From contig JALOCA010000002.1 in assembly GCA_023227965.1 (NCBI GenBank), positions 103,094 to 167,093 on the forward strand: a DNA stretch of 64,000 nt, in the 5' to 3' direction. Both the position numbers and the translations under genes were made by a program. The notes under the pieces were generated by a model, which saw only the letters and a program-made list of their open reading frames with translations, made no database searches and was not told where the DNA came from. Below are positions 30,001 to 38,360 of the stretch, piece after piece (within the stretch, counting starts at the first letter, position 1; each line of letters begins with the position of its first letter). Source of the DNA: Lentimicrobiaceae bacterium (GTDB taxonomy: Bacteria; Bacteroidota; Bacteroidia; Bacteroidales; JALOCA01).

Positions 30001-30927
30001 GGAACGTACTGCGCCAAATCCGGTGCTATTGCTGACAACCAGGAGTCAGTTTTTTATATTACATTAAATGTACTAGCCGATGGTGAAATCAGTTTTTATA
30101 AAAAAGTATCCTGCGAAAACGCCCCCAGCGGTACCGGTTACGACTGGCTCGGATTTTACATTGATAATAACGAACTTAACAAATGGGATGGCGAAGTCAG
30201 TTGGAGTCAGGAAACCTATCCCGTAACTGCTGGCGAGCACACCTTAAAATGGGTTTACCATAAGGATTATTCAACTATTGGAGGTTCCGATTGCGCTTGG
30301 GTAGATTATATCATATTTCCCGCTTTTGATAATGGTACTCCAAACATGACAGTTACACCAAACATTATTGAAAAAGACCTCGATATCAACCAAATTGATG
30401 CCGATACTTTGGTCATTTCAAATCTTGGAGGTGGATATATTGACTTTAATATTTCCGTTCCCGACTCCATGCCCTGGCTTAGTGTAGTGCCCGCAACAGG
30501 TCATATTGGGATGTACGGCTCCTATCCTGTTCAACTTATTTTCAATACCAACTCGGTTCCTCCGGGAAGTTATTCAGGAACTTTCACCGTAAGCGATCAG
30601 ATTGGAAACACAAAAGAAGTTCCTGTAAACCTGAAAGTAACCGATCCCAATGGAATCAATAATTTTCATGGTTCGGAGTCATGTTTTATATTTCCCAATC
30701 CGGCAAAAAATGTAATCACATTGCAAATAAATGAACAAATTAATGGCAACTTCAGAATTGAACTTTTCAAACCCGACGGGCTTAAAGTATTTTCTTCCGA
30801 AGGAAACATTTTTTCTTATAACAAATTTATCACATTAAACCTTAGTAATCTGAATTCAGGAATTTATTTTTGTAAATTGCAGATTTCCGACAGAACATTT
30901 ATAAACAAAATAATAATAACACGATAA
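27004..30927 (+). CDS. T9SS-secreted papain-like (C1-type) cysteine peptidase, multidomain
   Basis: The 1307-residue protein has a signal peptide (to SVYAQ), then a papain-like domain. The oxyanion Gln and nucleophile are in QQSGLECGQASS (Cys80); His241 is in NHGLTIVGYND and Asn288 in VANTYGG. Between His and Asn is an insert with an EF-hand/dockerin-like calcium loop (DFNNDGQ ... DTNGDGIVD, from Asp255). Further domains are a putative Ig-like segment (TDSLPLATLYQPYDYTLSALG), CARDB-like and MAM-like beta domains, and a C-terminal T9SS sorting domain (IFPNPAKNVITL ... GIYFCKLQ). It is probably a cell-surface or secreted protease. Asn-Thr-Tyr-Gly replaces the usual Asn-Ser-Trp-Gly. The next gene is a paralogue 19 bases on. 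Confidence 0.85.
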   Translation: MKKCTFLLLFSAVICFSVYAQKEKTNPELKPLSASELEKLASIPELVLPAGSSDDERPYAVDNSQLPYFRPLYQQSGLECGQASSLGLGLTYELNCARNLPGNVPANQQATHFAFNFINGGGDCGVSYFETWYVVKNCGNPNVQEYGGTPYYGGSSRWMSGYDLYYNAMKNRIRQMFAIKVNTEEGLNTLKGWLYNHLNGSAHGGVAQMYISYTSPGNTLPTGTPEAGKHVILSFGGSPNHGLTIVGYNDSIRWDFNNDGQYTNNLDTNGDGIVDMKDWEVGGYKVANTYGGINTWGDQGFSYVMYRTFAEQLEEGGIWNSAVHGVYVNENYDPQLTIKATVTHSNRSKIKIIPGIALYQAATEPDFTLDLPIFDFQGGDLYMQGGSSTADKTLEFGLDITPLLSYIQSGSSVKIFLQLAEDDPSNAATGKILSFSVMDYTGTGIVEYPCSQTNVPIVENGITTLDVNLPLSFNKTEITTDSLPLATLYQPYDYTLSALGGRPPYQWETASMYSERDSTATFPLINAHQVNLSGTENGIAEQPLDFSFPYYGKMYDKVYVHGDGYLMFTNEDYPWTFIIAYKSFMKNIKAIAPFSLKTVSINAGDGDGVWYEGDANCAAFRWKASLWDNPSGTDLNFAIKIYPSGKIEFYYGEIVSVGYLQWFSGISEGNGYDYILRYDYGDQPPAANSVKKYSSTPYPYEMQLSSNGEFSGAPMQVYDSCMIKFVVTDNNNIRTIKTLPFTTKGLGITYNILSGGDDVVEYAEEAALTLMLNNTNTQPFQGTEMWLKCNDSLIQLTDSTENVGTIPASQSVSFSNAFGFTVADVVPEGYAIPMTVYIASLTDTLSRQFTIILHSPVLTIGNITINDGANGSLDPGETADMIVELKNTGGAKATGILANINCINPEITVNNAHFQSDTLSAGATLPLVFNITASSGIAIGNVVTFPLSIQTDYDYGISDTLAITVGLIAETFESGNFSSYDWQFSGNADWQIVETNPYEGTYCAKSGAIADNQESVFYITLNVLADGEISFYKKVSCENAPSGTGYDWLGFYIDNNELNKWDGEVSWSQETYPVTAGEHTLKWVYHKDYSTIGGSDCAWVDYIIFPAFDNGTPNMTVTPNIIEKDLDINQIDADTLVISNLGGGYIDFNISVPDSMPWLSVVPATGHIGMYGSYPVQLIFNTNSVPPGSYSGTFTVSDQIGNTKEVPVNLKVTDPNGINNFHGSESCFIFPNPAKNVITLQINEQINGNFRIELFKPDGLKVFSSEGNIFSYNKFITLNLSNLNSGIYFCKLQISDRTFINKIIITR

Positions 30928-30946
30928 ATATTTTAATTTTAACAAT

Positions 30947-33808
30947 ATGAAACTTCGTTTTTTTTGTATTACATCACTGGTTTTCTTACTTTCGTTTCAA
31001 AGTCAGGCTCAAAAGCTAATAAATGTAAATCCTGATAAAAAAGCCGAACCCTGGTATGCCGGGGGGCTTCGTCAGCTTACAACTGCCGATTACCAGTTTT
31101 TAAACAGTTTGCCACAATTTTCTGTTGAAGAAAAATACAAAACACGAGACTTGCCTTCGAGTATTGACAACTCCCAACAACCATTTTTTCGCCCGATTTT
31201 CAATCAGGACGGCGGAAGTTGTGGACAGGCAAGTGGAATAGGTTACAATTTTACTTATGAAATTGATTATATTCGTGGATTAAATGCAAATACTATTCAA
31301 AACCAGTATCCAACACATTTTACATGGAATTTTCTCAACGGTGGCAGTGGCAGTGGTTCCTGGTATTTCGATGGCTGGCAAATAATAAAATCAGATGGTT
31401 GTCCTAATGTTGACGACTGGGGTGGAACTTTTTACTATGGCGGACAAAGCCGGTGGATGAGTGGATACCAGCAGTATTACAATGGTATGCACAATCGGGT
31501 TCTGAATATTTATGCACAGAATGTTGTCACTCCCGGAGGATTGCAAAACCTGAAACAATGGTTTTACGACCACGGGAATGGTTCACCTGTAGGCGGACTG
31601 GCTTGTTTTGGCGCCGGAGTGTCCGGAAGTCATACCATGACTACCCTTCCTTATGGCACTCCCGAAGCCGGAAAATCGGTAGTAACCCGTTGGGATGCCG
31701 ATGTAAACCATGCGATGACTTTTGTGGGTTACAACGATTCAATCCGCTACGATGTTAATAACGACGGACAGTTTACCAATAACCTTGATATTACCGGAGA
31801 TGGCATTGTGGATATGCGCGACTGGGAAATTGGCGGACTGATCGTTGCCAATAGTTGGGGCGAATATTGGGGAAACAACGGCAGATCGTACATGCTGTAC
31901 CGTTTACTTGCACTCGACCTTGGAAATGGCGGGATCTGGAGTAATACCGTTCACATGATTAGCACAAAAGCCGATTGCCAGCCATTGCTTACGGCAAAAG
32001 CTACCATCAAACATACTTCCCGCAACAAAATCCGCATTTCTGCAGGTGTTGCAAGCGATACTAACGCACTTCAGCCGGAACACACTCTTTCATTTCCCCT
32101 TTTCAGTTACCAGGGAGGAGATTTTTATATGCAGGGAGGCAGTTCGGAGGCTGACAAAACTCTTGAACTCGGTCTTGATATCACACCCTTACTTAGTTAC
32201 ATAAACAATGGCTCAGCAGCTCGTTTTTTCCTCCAGGTGGACGGGCAAGACCCCGAAAATTCAAGCGAAGGCGAAGTAATTGATTTTTCAATTGTTGATT
32301 ATTCGAATGGTGAAACGGAAATTATCTGCCCCGAACACAATGTGGCGGTTAATGAAAATGGAACTATTTGGCTCGGTGTAAATTATACAATGAACATTGA
32401 CGCCCCTGTTATTATTACTGACTCACTTCCATTAGCTTATGCTGGCGAACCCTATTCCTTCCAGCTAAGCTCAGAAGGTGGTTTAGCTCCCTACAAATGG
32501 AATCTCGAATTTAATTATAATGAAGACTTTTTACAGGGAGTTTTCCCGGCAATTACATCGCAGCAGCTTTTTCTTTCAAGCAACGACGACGGCTTTGCCA
32601 TCCAAAAAATTGATTTTCCTTTCCCTTTTTATGGAAAAACTTATGATTCGCTGACAATTTCGTCTGATGGTTCAGTTTTATTTGGAAATAATTTTGAATA
32701 CGTTCGCAACGACGAAAATCTACGAGCCATTCGTTCTATTACACCCTACGGAGCCGACCTGATGCTTTACCCCGAAACCGGTGACGGAATTTTTTACGAA
32801 GGAGATGCCAGCCATGCTACCTTCAGGTGGGAAATATCCATGTTCGATCACCCCGAAGTAAACATAGATGTTGCTGCAACACTTTATCCTACAGGGAAAA
32901 TAGAATTATTTTATGGAAATGGCATCACAGAAGGCACTGGCTGGACAGCCGGAATTTCCGACGGAAGCGGTGCTAATTACACTTTAGCTTCAATTTCCAA
33001 TACTTACCAGATTCCCGATGGCTACTCTACTTCTTTCCAATGCCCTGGTTACCCAATGGGAATGAGCGTTTCTGATGACGGGCTTCTTAGCGGCACACCT
33101 GCCGAAAACGGTAAAACCTGGAATATTAATTGTAAGATTACAGATTTTAATACTATTTCTGCCTGGAAAACCCTGATTTTTTCAACTGGTTCAGCGGTTT
33201 ACGACGTTGTGGTGTCGCCCGACTCAATGGCTTTTCTCACCGATGAACAAATCTTTAATGGGATACCTTTTGTAATTAAAAATTTTAATGCCGGTGATGC
33301 TATGATAAATAATATTGAACACAGCAACAGCTTCTGGTATTTACAGGAACCGCTCATTGATTTTCCTTACACGCTTCATCCGGGAGATTCTTTAAAATAT
33401 ACGGTTATGATCGCCATCCCTATTGATATAAACTTAATTAATGACACTCTGGATATTGAAACAGAAGCCTCAACGCATCATCTTGTAATTTGGCTCGATA
33501 CTGACTTGATTGGCGGCATACAAAAAACTACCTCCGAAAGCAGTCTCCTTTTCGAAAATCCTGTACCAAATCCTTTCCGTGATGAAACCACTTTACGTTT
33601 GTTTTTGAAAGAACCAGGGCAAGTTTCTCTCGAAATTTTTGCTGCCGACGGAACCAAAATCCAAACACTTTTCAACGGAAATCTAACTGCTGGCAATCAT
33701 AGTTTTGAATGGAATGCTACCTCAAACAATCTGCAAGCTGGAATTTATTTCTGCCGTTTGCAGGCAGGAAAAACAATTTTAACACGTAAACTTGTTTTAA
33801 TGAAATAG
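30947..33808 (+). CDS. T9SS-secreted papain-like (C1-type) cysteine peptidase (paralogue)
   Basis: The 953-residue protein has a signal peptide (to FQSQAQ) and the same papain-like domain as its neighbour: Cys92 in GGSCGQASG, His255 in NHAMTFVGYND, Asn302 in the canonical NSWGEYWGNNG. The calcium-loop insert (DVNNDGQ ... DITGDGIVD) lies between His and Asn as well. A putative Ig segment (TDSLPLAYAGEPYSFQL) and a beta-sandwich follow, and a T9SS domain with a FlgD-like start (NPVPNPFRDETTLRLFL) ends it. It lacks the CARDB/MAM part of the first copy. The two genes most likely arose by tandem duplication and are co-transcribed. Confidence 0.85.
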   Translation: MKLRFFCITSLVFLLSFQSQAQKLINVNPDKKAEPWYAGGLRQLTTADYQFLNSLPQFSVEEKYKTRDLPSSIDNSQQPFFRPIFNQDGGSCGQASGIGYNFTYEIDYIRGLNANTIQNQYPTHFTWNFLNGGSGSGSWYFDGWQIIKSDGCPNVDDWGGTFYYGGQSRWMSGYQQYYNGMHNRVLNIYAQNVVTPGGLQNLKQWFYDHGNGSPVGGLACFGAGVSGSHTMTTLPYGTPEAGKSVVTRWDADVNHAMTFVGYNDSIRYDVNNDGQFTNNLDITGDGIVDMRDWEIGGLIVANSWGEYWGNNGRSYMLYRLLALDLGNGGIWSNTVHMISTKADCQPLLTAKATIKHTSRNKIRISAGVASDTNALQPEHTLSFPLFSYQGGDFYMQGGSSEADKTLELGLDITPLLSYINNGSAARFFLQVDGQDPENSSEGEVIDFSIVDYSNGETEIICPEHNVAVNENGTIWLGVNYTMNIDAPVIITDSLPLAYAGEPYSFQLSSEGGLAPYKWNLEFNYNEDFLQGVFPAITSQQLFLSSNDDGFAIQKIDFPFPFYGKTYDSLTISSDGSVLFGNNFEYVRNDENLRAIRSITPYGADLMLYPETGDGIFYEGDASHATFRWEISMFDHPEVNIDVAATLYPTGKIELFYGNGITEGTGWTAGISDGSGANYTLASISNTYQIPDGYSTSFQCPGYPMGMSVSDDGLLSGTPAENGKTWNINCKITDFNTISAWKTLIFSTGSAVYDVVVSPDSMAFLTDEQIFNGIPFVIKNFNAGDAMINNIEHSNSFWYLQEPLIDFPYTLHPGDSLKYTVMIAIPIDINLINDTLDIETEASTHHLVIWLDTDLIGGIQKTTSESSLLFENPVPNPFRDETTLRLFLKEPGQVSLEIFAADGTKIQTLFNGNLTAGNHSFEWNATSNNLQAGIYFCRLQAGKTILTRKLVLMK

Positions 33809-33945
33809 AAAATAATCCGAGGTAAGGATTTGAGATAGAAGAAAATAATTACTGGTTTTTTTAATTTCTTCAAAATTGAGGAAATTGTAAATTTTTATTT
33901 TTTAAAAAATTATTGTAAAACTTTTACAAATAGGCATGTTTTGCA

Positions 33946-33953
33946 TAAATTTG
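33946..33953 (+). promoter_or_regulatory. Putative -7 promoter element
   Basis: TAAATTTG fits TAnnTTTG and lies 27 bases before the ATG at 33981. It overlaps the upstream ATG at 33936 region, which supports choosing 33981 as the start of the downstream gene. Confidence 0.45.
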
Positions 33954-33980
33954 TATGCATGTTTTAATTCTTCTTTCCCA

Positions 33981-35135
33981 ATGAAACGGTTTCTTATTCT
34001 CCTCGCTGTTTTATTTGTTTTTTGCAAAAACAATTATTCAAACCCTATCGTTGTTGATCCTCCGCTGATTAACATAAGTGAGCTATATTTTGACAGCGAA
34101 AATAAATGGCATTTAGAGCTTGAAGTAAATGTTATTATAAATCCACTTTATTGTCTTGTTTTTGATAGTATTCAACTACGTTCAAACACAAGCACACATA
34201 GTTTTGTTACAAATCAAATAATTGGTTATCACATGTATGTTTTCGATCAGGATAATTTTCCCGATTTTATTATTAATCAGGAACAAGATACTCTACAGAT
34301 AATAGCCTATTTGAATTACGAATGTTATATGTCTAATGTAAGTGAAAGTATTAAACTAATATATGGTTATTCAGGATGTTCCATTCCGGTTTTATATCCC
34401 GGTCAGTCAATTTGTTTTGAAAATAACTATTTCTATAAAACCAATTATCCTAACATTGGATTTGAGAATCTGGATTACATTGATTATGCTAAGGCATTGG
34501 TTTACGGAAACTTGTACGACCAGTGGGGAACGTTGGTAAATAATTCAAATTTAAACGAATACTCCATTTCGTTAGATAAAAACATTGAGGCATATTATTA
34601 TTATCCCGATCCATACATCCATTTTGTATATCATAATTCCTTATTTTTCATTGATTTCAGCTCTTTCGGCAACTATTTTTCATTTATTCTGCCCCGCCAG
34701 ACTACAATAAACAGTGTTCAGCATTACTACAACTATTACGATGAATCTTTTATTGCCACGTTTAACTGCACTCCTGTAAATCTGAACATGGAACCCGGAG
34801 ATACCGTTTATACAGATATTCAAATCATTGACACTAATTTTACCGTTGGTTTGCATGAACATTCACCACTTCCGGCATCGCTGTATGTGGTTTGCTCGCC
34901 AAATCCATTTTCGAGCAACATTAACTTTTTTATTGATTCAAAAGACAATCTTTCGGATATGAGTCTGCTGATATTTAATATTAAAGGTGAAAAAGTGAAG
35001 GAATTTGCATTGCCTGCAGAAAAAAGCATCAACATCAATCTGACGAAAGCAGAAATTGGGAAAAGTGGAACTTATGTTTATATAATCATCAAAAACGGAA
35101 AGAATATTTGCTCGGGTCAGATTATTTGCAATTAA
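33981..35135 (+). CDS. Secreted protein of unknown function with T9SS sorting domain
   Basis: The start at 33981 gives a signal peptide (MKRFLILLAVLFVFC); an earlier ATG at 33936 adds 15 residues that do not fit. The 384-residue protein is rich in Tyr, Asn and Asp. Its body shows no family I recognise. The last 80 residues (VCSPNPFSSNINFFI ... GTYVYIIIKNGKN) are a T9SS C-terminal domain, so it is exported across the outer membrane. It is followed after three bases by another exported protein. Confidence 0.75.
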   Translation: MKRFLILLAVLFVFCKNNYSNPIVVDPPLINISELYFDSENKWHLELEVNVIINPLYCLVFDSIQLRSNTSTHSFVTNQIIGYHMYVFDQDNFPDFIINQEQDTLQIIAYLNYECYMSNVSESIKLIYGYSGCSIPVLYPGQSICFENNYFYKTNYPNIGFENLDYIDYAKALVYGNLYDQWGTLVNNSNLNEYSISLDKNIEAYYYYPDPYIHFVYHNSLFFIDFSSFGNYFSFILPRQTTINSVQHYYNYYDESFIATFNCTPVNLNMEPGDTVYTDIQIIDTNFTVGLHEHSPLPASLYVVCSPNPFSSNINFFIDSKDNLSDMSLLIFNIKGEKVKEFALPAEKSININLTKAEIGKSGTYVYIIIKNGKNICSGQIICN

Positions 35136-35138
35136 AAT

Positions 35139-35717
35139 ATGCCCATTAAATATCAATATCTTATTGTAAGTGCCCTGTTGGTGTTTGCATTGAAAAGTAA
35201 TGCACAAAGCCTGGATTTTTTCCGCGAAGACCTTACATTTGAAATTGATTCTGCCTGTTTTTATGTTCAGGGTGATTACTATTTCCGCAATAACGAGAAA
35301 AGACCACGGGAGATTGACATTCTTTACCCTGTCCCTAAGAATGATTACACAAAACTAGTTGACACTATAATGGTCTTCGACCAGAAAAATATTAGCAAAC
35401 CGCTTGATTTATCGGTAAAGGACAGCGTTTTTTCATTCAAATTATTCTTAAATCCTGTTTCGACGAGTATTTTGAAAGTTTTTTACCGTCAGCATCATGA
35501 TGGGAAGAGTTGCAGGTACATTTTGCTTACGACTCAAAAATGGGGGAAACCTATTGAAAATGCAAGATATAGCTTGGTTGTAAAACAAAATATTAAAATC
35601 ATATCCTTTTCATATCCTCCCGACAGCATGAAGCAGTTTGGCGATTCGATAGTTTATTTTTGGGATAAAAAAAACTTTATGCCCGATAGGGATTTTATCA
35701 TATACTTTGATGAATAA
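35139..35717 (+). CDS. Exported protein of unknown function
   Basis: The 192 residues start with a signal peptide (MPIKYQYLIVSALL to SNAQ). The rest alternates beta-strand-like stretches and charged loops (EIDSACFYVQGDYYFRN; YPVPKNDYTKLVDTIMVFD) and has no membrane segment or T9SS domain, so it is probably periplasmic. I do not recognise a family. The three-base gap to the T9SS protein upstream suggests the two work together. Confidence 0.65.
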   Translation: MPIKYQYLIVSALLVFALKSNAQSLDFFREDLTFEIDSACFYVQGDYYFRNNEKRPREIDILYPVPKNDYTKLVDTIMVFDQKNISKPLDLSVKDSVFSFKLFLNPVSTSILKVFYRQHHDGKSCRYILLTTQKWGKPIENARYSLVVKQNIKIISFSYPPDSMKQFGDSIVYFWDKKNFMPDRDFIIYFDE

Positions 35718-35742
35718 AATATAACCTAAATTCAAGTAATTG

Positions 35743-35819
35743 ATGCAACATATGGAATCCGGCATGTGGATTGTAGTGGAAGCATTCAATATCCGATATC
35801 TATTGAATAGCCTGATTAT
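35743..35819 (+). pseudogene. 3' end of a duplicated lipoprotein gene
   Basis: These 77 bases match 41380-41456 with about three differences. The matching part codes for the last 22 codons and stop of the lipoprotein gene at 40401-41447 (NATYGIRHVDCSGSIQYP). No upstream portion of the gene remains here. Confidence 0.8.
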
Positions 35820-35855
35820 TTTGAAGGATAAAATTTAATAATATTGTTAATCGCA

Positions 35856-35901
35856 TATAGAATAAAACAATCAGAAGAAAAAATAATAAGAGGGTAATTA
35901 A
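35856..35901 (+). pseudogene. 3' end of a duplicated tail-fibre-like gene
   Basis: The segment resembles the last codons (RIKQLEGKISEGN and stop) and the shared GAGGGTAATTAAATATG junction at 44880-44930. It precedes the truncated copy at 35904 exactly as the full tail-fibre gene precedes 44928. Confidence 0.6.
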
Positions 35902-35903
35902 AT

Positions 35904-36602
35904 ATGAAAGCAATAATTAAAACAATGGCGTTATTTCTCGTTTTTCTTTGTCTGTTTCTGTCATATACGATTAAGGGACAGAATTATACTATAAAAAAGG
36001 AACGGGAGTCTAAAGATACTACCGACATTAAATATATTCTGATTTTTCCATCAGAGAAACAAAAATTATTTAATAAAGTATTGCCAGATGTTGATTTTTA
36101 TTGCAAAGAAATGAAAAACAGAACAATACAAACTGATGAATTCTCCTCCTTATCCGGCCCATTGGCAGGATATAAAAATAAAGATTACTATTTTGAAAAA
36201 CAGTTTAATGAACTATTAATGGATATTGATAAGGGAAAAAAAGGAAAACATTTAAAAAAAATATCTGAAGAGGAGATTATTAAAACCTTTTTATGGATTT
36301 CGTTAAGCCATTGTGAAGATGAGTTAATAAGCATTGATTCTTTTCGTTATTTGGGAGAAGATTATAAATTCCGATTTCCTAATAAACCAAAATATATTCG
36401 AGATGTTAACTATAAAATATCTGTAAAAATGAAACATTTTAACATGGGTATATATTATTATCTAAACAAAGATTTATATCTTTACATAAAAAATAAACAA
36501 ATTCAATATATAATTCAAGAAAGTGATGGATTTGCATATCCATTTCTATTTGTTGACCCTGTAATCGTGAAGCCTATTCTAAAAGATTCAAATAAAAATT
36601 AA
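35904..36602 (+). CDS. Truncated paralogue of the N-terminal domain of the 44928 metallopeptidase-like gene
   Basis: The 232-residue product has a signal peptide (to TIKGQ) and aligns along its whole length with the first 235 or so residues of the protein at 44928-49169 (shared NYTIKKER, SEKQKL, NKVLP, KGKKGKHLKKISEEEI). The stop at 36600 is in frame with further homologous codons, so the gene is a nonsense-truncated duplicate and not a free-standing family. It may still be translated and exported. The shared domain has no function I can name. Confidence 0.7.
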   Translation: MKAIIKTMALFLVFLCLFLSYTIKGQNYTIKKERESKDTTDIKYILIFPSEKQKLFNKVLPDVDFYCKEMKNRTIQTDEFSSLSGPLAGYKNKDYYFEKQFNELLMDIDKGKKGKHLKKISEEEIIKTFLWISLSHCEDELISIDSFRYLGEDYKFRFPNKPKYIRDVNYKISVKMKHFNMGIYYYLNKDLYLYIKNKQIQYIIQESDGFAYPFLFVDPVIVKPILKDSNKN

Positions 36603-36697
36603 GATATTAAATTGATAAACCATGCGGGAGTTAGTACTTATTCTTGTATAAATACCAATATCAATAAAATATATTTTATAATTAATGATTACTACTG
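36603..36697 (+). pseudogene. Decayed continuation of the truncated paralogue
   Basis: Reading through the stop gives DIKLINHAGVSTYSCIN and FIINDYY, which parallel DINLIYNTGVNTQTCIN and FIINDDQ at 45620-45720 of the full gene. The homology stops at the presumed insertion-sequence end near 36691-36707. Confidence 0.7.
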
Positions 36698-37454
36698 ATG
36701 CGTTAACTTTTAAAAATATTTTTCAACAACCAATATATCAAATATATATGAACGTTCTTTGATTTTTTAATTTGATTTGAAAATTAGCTTTGCAAGCTTA
36801 ATTGTAAAGCTATGAATTCTGGTAAATATGTTTTTGCTCAGCTGCTACAGTTTATTTCTCAGTATGAATTTGATAAATATGTATCTGAATATAATGGCGA
36901 TTTCAGAACAAGAGAACTCAACTGTTGGAATCAGTTTATTCAATTGTTTTTTGGTCAATTAACTTCAAGGAATTCCCTTCGAGATATTTGTACCTACCTG
37001 AAAGCTCATAGGAATAAATTGTATCATCTTGGTATTAAACAATATGTGAACCAATCTACACTTTCACGGGCAAATGAACGAAGGGATTTTCAAATTTTCT
37101 CAGATTTTGGCAATGACCTTATTCAACAAGTAAGACCAATGTATGCAAACGAACCAATTCCAGATGTTGATATTGACAATGAAGCCTTTGCATTGGATTC
37201 GACAACAATATCTTTGAGTCTTAAGCTATTTAGCTGGGCACCGGGCAAGTATTCCAGAGGATCTGTGAAAAGCCATACATTACTTGATTTAAGAGGAAAT
37301 ATCCCTACTTTTATCTTGATTACAGATGGAAAATATCATGATAGTAATGTCCTTGATATACTTACTCCAATATCAGATGCAATTTACATTATGGATAAAG
37401 CTTATATAGATTTTAAAGCTTTGTATCATCTGCATGAATTGGGAGCTTTCCCCG
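36688..37454 (+). mobile_element. Left part of an IS4-type insertion sequence
   Basis: The presumed left terminal repeat ACTACTGATGCGTTAAC (36691-36707) lies where homology to the duplicated cassette stops, and it is followed by the transposase gene. The right part of the element is missing; a related inverted copy of the terminal sequence is at 40279-40300. Confidence 0.6.
36785..36792 (+). promoter_or_regulatory. Putative -7 promoter element of the transposase
   Basis: TAGCTTTG fits TAnnTTTG and lies 19 bases before the transposase start. Confidence 0.4.
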
Positions 37455-37459
37455 GCTGA
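36812..37459 (+). CDS. IS4-family transposase with DUF4372-type N-terminus, C-terminally truncated
   Basis: The 215 residues match the N-terminal half of IS4-type transposases of the DUF4372 group: FAQLLQFISQYEFDKYV, NCWNQFIQLFFGQLTSRNSLRDI, then the first catalytic Asp in FALDSTTISL and the second in LITDGKYHD. The family normally runs to about 380-400 residues; the third acidic residue of the DDE triad and the YREK region are missing. The frame is cut after HELGAF, where a 114-bp inverted-repeat element begins and supplies the stop. It cannot be an active transposase. Confidence 0.88.
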   Translation: MNSGKYVFAQLLQFISQYEFDKYVSEYNGDFRTRELNCWNQFIQLFFGQLTSRNSLRDICTYLKAHRNKLYHLGIKQYVNQSTLSRANERRDFQIFSDFGNDLIQQVRPMYANEPIPDVDIDNEAFALDSTTISLSLKLFSWAPGKYSRGSVKSHTLLDLRGNIPTFILITDGKYHDSNVLDILTPISDAIYIMDKAYIDFKALYHLHELGAFPG

Positions 37460-37568
37460 GCGGAATTTTTAATTCAGCAGAATAAAAAGCAAACGTTATA
37501 AAACAAATGAAAATAGAAAATTACAAATTTTCTAAGCGTTACGAGCGGAATTGCAAATTCCGCTCAGC
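37455..37568. repeat. 114-bp inverted-repeat (MITE/REP-like) element
   Basis: GCTGAGCGGAATTT at 37455-37468 is a perfect 14-base inverted repeat of AAATTCCGCTCAGC at 37555-37568. Inside the right end is a near-perfect palindrome (37543-37565; GAGCGGAATT with three central bases). There is no coding potential. It abuts the truncated transposase at the point where its homology ends. The class (miniature transposon or REP-type hairpin pair) is inferred. Confidence 0.7.
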
Positions 37569-37622
37569 TAAGATGAAAAAATAGACAAATAAAGATTTTT
37601 AAAATTAACTAAAACTAAAATT

Positions 37623-38360
37623 ATGATCAGAGCCATTATTGTAGAAGATGAATTACCTTCACAGAAAGCTTTAATAAATTACCTTGAAGAATTTTGTCCG
37701 GATGTTGAAATAGAAGCTACCGCGACGAATGTAAAGCAGGGTATTTCAGTTATATCAAAATGTCATCCTGAATTAATTTTTCTCGATATAACACTTCCCG
37801 ATGGATTAGGATTTGATATTTTAAAAAAATTAAACTATAATGATTATTTTGTAATCTGTTTAACTGCCTATGAAGAATTTGCTATGGAAAGTTATAAATA
37901 TCAAATATTTGATTATTTAATGAAGCCAATTGAGGTAGATGAACTTGTTAATGCCGTTAACAATGTACAAAAAAAAATAAATAAAATAAAGTACTATAAT
38001 AATCTCGATGAAGTAATCAAATATAATGGTTATCAAATGAATTATTTGAATAAATTATTAGTTTCAACCGGCCAAAAAATTAGAATAATAGATTTTGACG
38101 AAATAATTTATTGTATGGCTGATAAATATTGCACATTATTCTTCTTAATAAAAAACGGAAAAATTATTAGTTCAAAAAACCTTAAACAATTCGAAATAAA
38201 ACTTACTTATAATTTTTTCATGCGGGTTCATCATTCCTATATTGTAAATCTGAAATATGTTATAGGATTAACTAAGGACAATACCATTGAGATGAAAGAA
38301 CAACATAATATTCCATTGGGTGAAAAATATAGAAAATTATTTTTGGAAAGATTGAAATGA
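37623..38360 (+). CDS. LytTR-family response regulator
   Basis: The 245-residue protein has a receiver domain (VEDE acidic pair at 8-10, phosphoacceptor Asp55 in FLDITLPDG, Lys in YLMKPIE) and a C-terminal LytTR DNA-binding domain (FDEIIYCMADKYCTLFFL; FMRVHHSYIVNL). Such regulators are normally phosphorylated by a 7TM or LytS-type histidine kinase; none is encoded nearby, so it is an orphan in this window. It lies between insertion-sequence debris and a tandem repeat array, and shares the low GC of that island. Confidence 0.9.
   Translation: MIRAIIVEDELPSQKALINYLEEFCPDVEIEATATNVKQGISVISKCHPELIFLDITLPDGLGFDILKKLNYNDYFVICLTAYEEFAMESYKYQIFDYLMKPIEVDELVNAVNNVQKKINKIKYYNNLDEVIKYNGYQMNYLNKLLVSTGQKIRIIDFDEIIYCMADKYCTLFFLIKNGKIISSKNLKQFEIKLTYNFFMRVHHSYIVNLKYVIGLTKDNTIEMKEQHNIPLGEKYRKLFLERLK

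Noticed and set aside
30947..33808. Dockerin domain implying a cellulosome
   Set aside because: The calcium-loop pair lies inside the papain domain between His and Asn, not at a terminus, and no cohesin is present.
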